This document shows positions 59,576-64,000 of a stretch of 64,000 bases of DNA, piece by piece. The first letter of the stretch is position 1; each line of letters begins with the position of its first letter. A program made the position numbers and the translations under genes. The stretch spans positions 62,001 through 126,000 of the forward strand of contig NZ_UXAW01000090.1 of NCBI RefSeq assembly GCF_900609055.1, written 5' to 3'. The stretch is from Pseudogemmobacter humi. Its GTDB lineage: Bacteria; Pseudomonadota; Alphaproteobacteria; Rhodobacterales; Rhodobacteraceae. The notes beneath the pieces were generated by a model. It searched no databases, was not told where the DNA came from, and saw only the letters and a program-made list of their open reading frames with translations.

Positions 59576-59902
59576 ATGCTGGATTCCATCGACAGCACGG
59601 CGTTCAACTTCGAGCAGGGCCAGCGTGCGCGTAAGCTCTTTGCAGCGGTTGTGCTGGCGGCGCTCGATGACGCGATCGCTGATGACAAGAAATACGGCAA
59701 CGGCCCCGAGCAGATCGCCCGCTGGGCGCGGTCGCGCGATGGCCGCGAGGTGCTGTCCTGCGCCGGGATCGACCCGAACGAGCGTGTGGTCAAAGGGCTG
59801 ATGGAATTCGTCGGCAAGGGCGTGCGCACCTCGGTCGCGCTGTCGCGCGAGGAATCCGAGCGCCGCGCCGCGCTGGAATCGGATCAGGCCGAAGCCGCCT
59901 GA
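59576..59902 (+). CDS. conserved small protein of Rhodobacteraceae (DUF6280-like)
   Basis: Predicted 108-residue soluble protein: MLDSIDSTAFNFEQGQRARK, then KKYGNGPEQIARWARSRDGR and LMEFVGKGVRTSVALSREES. The ATG at 59576 is well spaced from AAGGA (59562–59566). I recall closely similar proteins annotated as DUF6280 in this family of bacteria, but the family number is from memory. The function is unknown. Good ribosome-binding site, native codon use and a following terminator support a real, stand-alone gene. Confidence 0.8.
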   Translation: MLDSIDSTAFNFEQGQRARKLFAAVVLAALDDAIADDKKYGNGPEQIARWARSRDGREVLSCAGIDPNERVVKGLMEFVGKGVRTSVALSREESERRAALESDQAEAA

Positions 59903-59937
59903 GAAAGCAGCCGGGGCCGACGGCCCCCGAGCGAAAC

Positions 59938-59962
59938 ACGCGCCCCTCAGCGGGCGCGTTTT
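59938..59962 (+). terminator. rho-independent terminator after the DUF6280-like gene
   Basis: Stem ACGCGCCC (59938–59945)/GGGCGCGT (59952–59959) with a six-base loop, then TTT. Confidence 0.85.
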
Positions 59963-60334
59963 CATTTCCGGCCTTCCCCTGTGCAGTCCCGGCACGGCAC
60001 GGCGCCAGGCCATTGCTGCCCCCTGCACCAGAAGCGCCTACCTTCAGCCACAGGGCCGATGCTCCCTGCTCTCACCCGCATCTGAGCGCGCGCCCCGCTC
60101 TCGCCCGGGCAACGCAGCCGCCGTCGATACCGCAAGCCTGCGCCGGGCCTGGGCCGTGTGCCGGACACTCCTTCCCTTGCCCGGACGCTCCGCCCCGCCG
60201 TCCGGGGGTCTTTGCCGTCACCGCCGCCTCGCAGCATATCCTGACTGTCCCGGTCCACCGCCTGCGCAACCTCTTGCAAGCGGAGATCCCTGGCTGTGGG
60301 CCGCGACTGCCGCATCCTGGTGTTCCGCGAAACC
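59963..60334. other. 372-bp region with no gene
   Basis: Lies between two terminators of convergent genes. All frames give Arg/Pro/Cys-rich translations without domains; I see no RNA gene or repeat. Confidence 0.5.
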
Positions 60335-60360
60335 AAAAGACGCGCCCGGGGGGGCGCGTC
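60335..60360 (-). terminator. rho-independent terminator of the PopZ-like gene
   Basis: On the minus strand, stem GACGCGCCC/GGGCGCGTC (arms at 60352–60360 and 60339–60347) with a CCCC loop is followed by TTTT. Confidence 0.85.
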
Positions 60361-60387
60361 CTGTAAGCGGTTCCGGCCGGCAGGCGG

Positions 60388-61206
60388 TTACTCGAATTCG
60401 CGCGTGGTCAGGGCGCGGTTAACTTCGAGCCGCACCAGTTTGCGCACATTGCGGGTGATGCGCTCGCCCAGGGTTCCGGCCAGCTCCTCGCGGATCATCT
60501 CGCGCACGATGTCGCGCAGCAGATCCTCGTCGAGGATCGCCTCGTCCTGGTCAAAGGCCCCGGGGGCGACAGAAACCGCGACCGGAGCCACCGGCGTTTC
60601 CTCGCGGACGGGGGTGGCCCCGGTGTTCAGTTCCGCGCGAACCTCGGCTTCGGCATTATCGGCCCAGGCCCGGGCCAGCGGATCGGTTGCGGTACGCAGA
60701 GCGCCGCGGGGATGGGCGACGAAGGGAACCGGCCCCTCATCGGGCCAGTCGTCCTCCTCGCCGGGTTGCATCCAGTCCACCTCCGGCAGACCGCCCTGCG
60801 CGGCCTCGGCCGGGGGAGCGGACAGCGCGGCCTGCTGCGGCGGATCCGTGTCGTCGCGGGTTGCCGGTTGCGGCACCGACAGGCTGTCGATCACCGCCTT
60901 GAGCCCGCTGCCGCCCAGATCGAGCCCGGCATCGTCATAGAGATCCCCGGCAGGCGAGGCGCCAAGCGGCACGGCCTCGCCGAAGAAGACCTCGGGCTCG
61001 GCGACGGGCAGCACTGGCGGGGCGGAGGCCGCCACCGGAGCCGGGCGGTCGGGCACCACCCGCAGCGAGGGGGTCAGCAACAGCTTCTCCGGCCCCTGGG
61101 GGGCGGGCGGATCGGGTTGTTTCAGCGGGCGCATCTCCTCGGACACCAGTCGGCGGATGGAGGACAGCACATCCTCGATTTCATGCGAACTGAGTGGTTC
61201 CGACAT
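60388..61206 (-). CDS. popZ: PopZ-like polar organising protein (DUF2497)
   Basis: A 272-residue protein with the PopZ layout: a short N-terminal helix (SHEIEDVLSSIRRLVSEE), a long acidic, Pro-rich disordered middle (about 35–215) and a C-terminal helical oligomerisation region (DEDLLRDIVREMIREELAG then LGERITRNVRKLVRLEV). In Caulobacter PopZ forms a polar hub that anchors centromeres and cell-cycle kinases. The start at 61206 is fixed by MSEPLSSHEIEDV. The order pcm–tolC–popZ is common in alphaproteobacteria, usually with valS next, which is missing here. Confidence 0.88.
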   Translation of the reverse strand: MSEPLSSHEIEDVLSSIRRLVSEEMRPLKQPDPPAPQGPEKLLLTPSLRVVPDRPAPVAASAPPVLPVAEPEVFFGEAVPLGASPAGDLYDDAGLDLGGSGLKAVIDSLSVPQPATRDDTDPPQQAALSAPPAEAAQGGLPEVDWMQPGEEDDWPDEGPVPFVAHPRGALRTATDPLARAWADNAEAEVRAELNTGATPVREETPVAPVAVSVAPGAFDQDEAILDEDLLRDIVREMIREELAGTLGERITRNVRKLVRLEVNRALTTREFE

Positions 61207-61356
61207 ACTGCCCTGCCCCTCTGCGGGTTTTGCTTTGTGCCGCAGTCTAGTCGCAACCCCTGCCGCAGACAAGAAAATGGCGCGGCCGTTGTTAACGCCC
61301 GGCGGAAAAACAAAGGCGCGGCTGCTGCCGCGCCCCCAACCGACCGCCGCTGCGGC

Positions 61357-62787
61357 TCAGTTGCCGCCCTGGCGCTTGAGAATGCGGTCGAGCTTCTTGC
61401 CTTGCACCGAGGTCGCAGGGGCGTTCTTCACCGCGTTGTAATAGCTTTCCGGGTCGTAGGTCGGAATGCCCAGGTTCAGATGCTCGACCGTCAGCAGCCC
61501 CATGGCGGAAAGGATCTGATAGACCGCGACATAGCGGCTGGCCTCGGCCTCCAGCCGCGAGGCCCGCGCGCTGAGAAGATCCTGCTCGGCATCCAGCACG
61601 TCGAGCGTGGTGCGCGCCCCGAGGGCGGCCTCTTCGCGCACCCCTTCAAAGGCGGCCTGGGCGGCGGCGATCTGCTGCTGCGAGGCCTCGATCGCGGCGA
61701 CATAGACCGCCAGCATCGACCACAGCGTGCCGATGTTCTGATCCACCGTCACCACGGTCTGGCGCAGCGAGGCCCGGGCGCCCTCCTTCTGCGCGATGGC
61801 CTTGCGGTAGCGCGCCGAAAGCTCGCCGCCGGCATAGATGGTCTGGTTCAGGCTGAGCCCGATGCTGCCCCCGAGCGTATCGGAATCGCGGAGCCGCCCG
61901 TCGGCTTCGTTGCGGCTGGCGGACAGACCGGCGCTCAGGCCGAGGGTGGGCTTCATCGCCGCCTCGGCCAGTTCCACGTTCAGATCGGCGATCTTCACCG
62001 TATGCTGCGCCTCGCGGATCACCGGATGGCTGCGCAGCGCGACCTTGCGCGCCTCGTCCAGCGAACGGCCGATGGCGGGGCTGCCCGGCAGCGCGGCAAG
62101 CCGGCCCGGATAGGCGCCGGTCGCGGCCTTGTAATTCTCGCGCGCGACCATCAGATCGCCCTCGGCCGCCGCCAGATTGGCGCGCGAGGCCGCCAGCGCG
62201 GCTTCGGCGATGGAAACGTCGGTGCGGGTGATCTCGCCCACGTCGAAACGGTCCTGGGCCGCGCTCAGCTCCTGGGTGATCAGGCGCACGTTCGACTGGC
62301 GCAGAAGGACGATCTCTTCGCGCAGCCGCACCTCGACATAGGCGCGCACCGCGGCCAGCAGCACGTCCTGCTCGACACCGACAAGGCCCTGCCGGGTCGC
62401 CATCACATTCTCGCGCGCGATTTCCAGCGCCAGCGCGCGGCGACCGAAATCGACCAGCACCAGCGACATGCTCAGTTCGAACGAGGCCGCGAAGTTCTTG
62501 GAATACGACGAGACCGGCACCACACCCGAGGGGAAAAGGCTGGCGTAGCTGTTGGTGTCCGAATAGTTCGACCGCACCCCGGCGGAATAGCTGATCACCG
62601 GGCGCAGAGAGGACAGCGCGATGGCGGCATCCTCATCGGCGGCGCGCAGCACCGCCTGGTATTGCGACATCAGATTCGAGTTGCGATAGGCGGCGATCAG
62701 CGCATCTGCGAGGGTTTCGGCCTTTGCAGGCAGCGCCGTCAGGGCCGCCGCCACGCTGAATGTCACCACCTTAAGCCACTGTCGCAT
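61357..62787 (-). CDS. tolC: TolC-family outer-membrane efflux channel
   Basis: A 476-residue protein with signal peptide (about 1–24, VAAALTALPAKA) and the two repeated helical-barrel halves of TolC-type channels: ETLADALIAAYRNSNLMSQY, RPVISYSAGVRSNYSDT, and the second-half DTLGGSIGLSLNQTIYAGGE. It forms the exit duct for type I secretion and RND pumps. pcm lies 65 bp upstream on the same strand and popZ downstream. Confidence 0.94.
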   Translation of the reverse strand: MRQWLKVVTFSVAAALTALPAKAETLADALIAAYRNSNLMSQYQAVLRAADEDAAIALSSLRPVISYSAGVRSNYSDTNSYASLFPSGVVPVSSYSKNFAASFELSMSLVLVDFGRRALALEIARENVMATRQGLVGVEQDVLLAAVRAYVEVRLREEIVLLRQSNVRLITQELSAAQDRFDVGEITRTDVSIAEAALAASRANLAAAEGDLMVARENYKAATGAYPGRLAALPGSPAIGRSLDEARKVALRSHPVIREAQHTVKIADLNVELAEAAMKPTLGLSAGLSASRNEADGRLRDSDTLGGSIGLSLNQTIYAGGELSARYRKAIAQKEGARASLRQTVVTVDQNIGTLWSMLAVYVAAIEASQQQIAAAQAAFEGVREEAALGARTTLDVLDAEQDLLSARASRLEAEASRYVAVYQILSAMGLLTVEHLNLGIPTYDPESYYNAVKNAPATSVQGKKLDRILKRQGGN

Positions 62788-62852
62788 CTGTTTCCGTCCT
62801 GTTTTCTGCTCTTGCGGGCCGGGCGTTACGCCGCCCGCGCCTGCTGCCCCGC

Positions 62853-63506
62853 TTAAAGCGTGAAGGTCTTTTGCCTGCCAAAGCCGGGCAGCACCGGCAC
62901 GGCGGCGTTGAAGGCATAGCGCCAGTCGATCCGCCCGTCGGTTTTCAACCCGTGTTTCACCGTGCCGAGCGCGCCGCTCATCTCGACCGCCGCGATCCGG
63001 CCGCCCTCTTTCAGCTGTGCGGCGATGGCTTCGGGCAGCTCCTCGATCCCGCCCTCGATGACGATCACGTCATAGGGGCCGTGTTTCGCGGCGCCCCCGG
63101 CCAGCGGCCCCCGGATCACCACCGCATTGTCCACCCCATCGGCGGCAAGGATGCGCGCGGCCTCGGCGGCCAGCGCCTCGTCTTCCTCGACCGCGACCAC
63201 AGTCTCGGCCAGACGGGCCAGAACGGCGGTGGAATAGCCAAGCCCGGCGCCCAGATCCAGCACCAGCTCGTCCGGCTGAATGTCCAGCGCGTCCAGCATC
63301 TTGGCCAGCGTCCGCGGCTCGGGCACCACCCGGCCCTGGCCAAGATCGACCGGCGCCCCGGCATAGGCGGCATCACGCAACGCTGCGGGCACGTAATTCT
63401 CGCGCGGGATATGCAGCATCGCCTCGATGATCGGGAATTTGGTCACATCCGAAGGCCGGACCTGGGTATCGACCATCATCATGCGGCGGGAGGCGAAGTC
63501 GCTCAT
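62853..63506 (-). CDS. pcm: protein-L-isoaspartate O-methyltransferase family protein
   Basis: A 217-residue SAM-dependent methyltransferase. SAM motif LVLDLGAGLGYSTAVLARLA, then VAVEEDEAL and VIVIEGGIEELPEAIAAQLK. The N-terminal MVDTQVRPSDVTKFPI is the form usual in alphaproteobacteria. It repairs isoaspartyl residues in E. coli; members of this Rhodobacteraceae branch are only assumed to do so. It precedes tolC. Confidence 0.9.
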   Translation of the reverse strand: MSDFASRRMMMVDTQVRPSDVTKFPIIEAMLHIPRENYVPAALRDAAYAGAPVDLGQGRVVPEPRTLAKMLDALDIQPDELVLDLGAGLGYSTAVLARLAETVVAVEEDEALAAEAARILAADGVDNAVVIRGPLAGGAAKHGPYDVIVIEGGIEELPEAIAAQLKEGGRIAAVEMSGALGTVKHGLKTDGRIDWRYAFNAAVPVLPGFGRQKTFTL

Positions 63507-63672
63507 TCTGAACCCTGCGGTTTAGTTTGCCAATGAATGCCTTGAGCGCCGCCCGAAAGCAACGCCGACACGACCGTCTTTCTGCCCTGGACAGCGGTTT
63601 TTTGCCAGAGCGGAAAAGCCTGTTGCCCAAACGCCGCAGCACGGCGGTTCCGTCGCAGGAAGATGACCCGCC

Positions 63673-64000
63673 TCAGCCGAGGATCGCCGCCACATAGGCT
63701 TTGGTTTCGGCATAGGGCGGCACGCCGCCGTGCTGCTCGACGGCGCCGGGGCCCGCATTATAGGCGGCCAGCGCCAGCTTCCAGCTGCCGAATTTGGCAT
63801 GCATCATCTTCAGATAGCGCGCCCCGCCTTCCAGGTTCTGTTTCGGGTCGTTGATGTCGACCCCCAGAAGCCGCGCGGTGCCCGGCATGAGTTGCGCGAG
63901 CCCCGTCGCGCCCTTGTGGCTGACGGCATTGGGGTTCCAGCCGCTCTCGCGCTGCACGAGGCGCAGGAACAGATCCTCGGGGATACCGTGTTTGCGCGCC
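63673..64000 (-). CDS. lytic transglycosylase (SLT domain), N-terminal part beyond the window
   Basis: C-terminal 108 residues or so of a peptidoglycan-cleaving enzyme; the frame is open to the right edge of the window (reading [20 protein letters not shown]). Catalytic Glu lies in [19 protein letters not shown], followed by [15 protein letters not shown] and [20 protein letters not shown], the standard SLT motifs. Signal peptide and start are not visible. Pcm is 166 bp further along on the same strand. Confidence 0.93.
   Translation of the reverse strand, partial: ARKHGIPEDLFLRLVQRESGWNPNAVSHKGATGLAQLMPGTARLLGVDINDPKQNLEGGARYLKMMHAKFGSWKLALAAYNAGPGAVEQHGGVPPYAETKAYVAAILG

Overview
The window looks like chromosomal DNA from an alphaproteobacterium of the Rhodobacteraceae/Paracoccaceae (Rhodobacter–Paracoccus type). 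The grounds are the very high G+C third positions, typical gene pairings (accBC–aat–DUF2155–mlaD–NDUFA12, pcm–tolC–popZ, clpP–clpX, divergent epmA/efp), the GapR and PopZ-type proteins, and a glycerol ABC-transporter operon of the GlpSTPQUV kind. Genus cannot be fixed from the sequence alone.

Layout. 1–5.3 kb: end of a Mn/Fe-type ABC permease gene, GapR, an unusual fadJ-like protein whose catalytic motifs look eroded, small unknowns, a DUF442 protein, then about 0.77 kb with no gene. 5.3–11.1 kb (minus strand): a response regulator, a two-helix membrane protein, a symporter-type histidine kinase and an orphan FliM-like protein in one run, preceded by an XRE-type fatty-acyl-responsive regulator. 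11.5–13.8 kb: N-carbamoyl-amidohydrolase and a coupled lipoprotein, divergent from RutR (pyrimidine catabolism). 14–20.9 kb: GST, DedA, fatty-acid carboxylase (accBC), aat, envelope and Complex I genes, then a LicD-family protein and a TagD-like cytidylyltransferase whose reading frame appears broken. 21–25.8 kb: clpX, clpP, a histidine kinase and an MBL hydrolase.

25.9–27.7 kb is the only clearly accessory stretch. It holds a tRNA-Asn followed by a 24-bp perfect hairpin, arm-site-like direct repeats, one A+T-richer orphan gene and decayed coding sequence. It looks like the scar of an element that used the tRNA as its attachment site. 27.7–36.9 kb: a FadL-type porin, a P-loop ATPase, metA (with the residue marking acetyl-CoA use), PPK2, a TetR regulator, ccmE, argC, epmA/efp and an arylformamidase-like hydrolase.

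37–48.4 kb is a complete glycerol module: glpR divergent from glpD-S-T-P-Q-U-V, then glpK and a translationally coupled Fe-type alcohol dehydrogenase. Imported glycerol would be phosphorylated by GlpK and oxidised by GlpD, under GlpR control through CGAAA-type repeats. 48.5–64 kb: pntAB transhydrogenase, kynureninase, L,D-transpeptidase, a class-I glutamine amidotransferase, DUF305, ExoD, an MsbA-like exporter, YgfZ, PopZ, TolC, Pcm and a truncated lytic transglycosylase.

Two families of short dispersed repeats (a 54-bp REP-like palindrome and a CATCCTGACCCAAATACC-type 3'-end element) punctuate the intergenic spaces.
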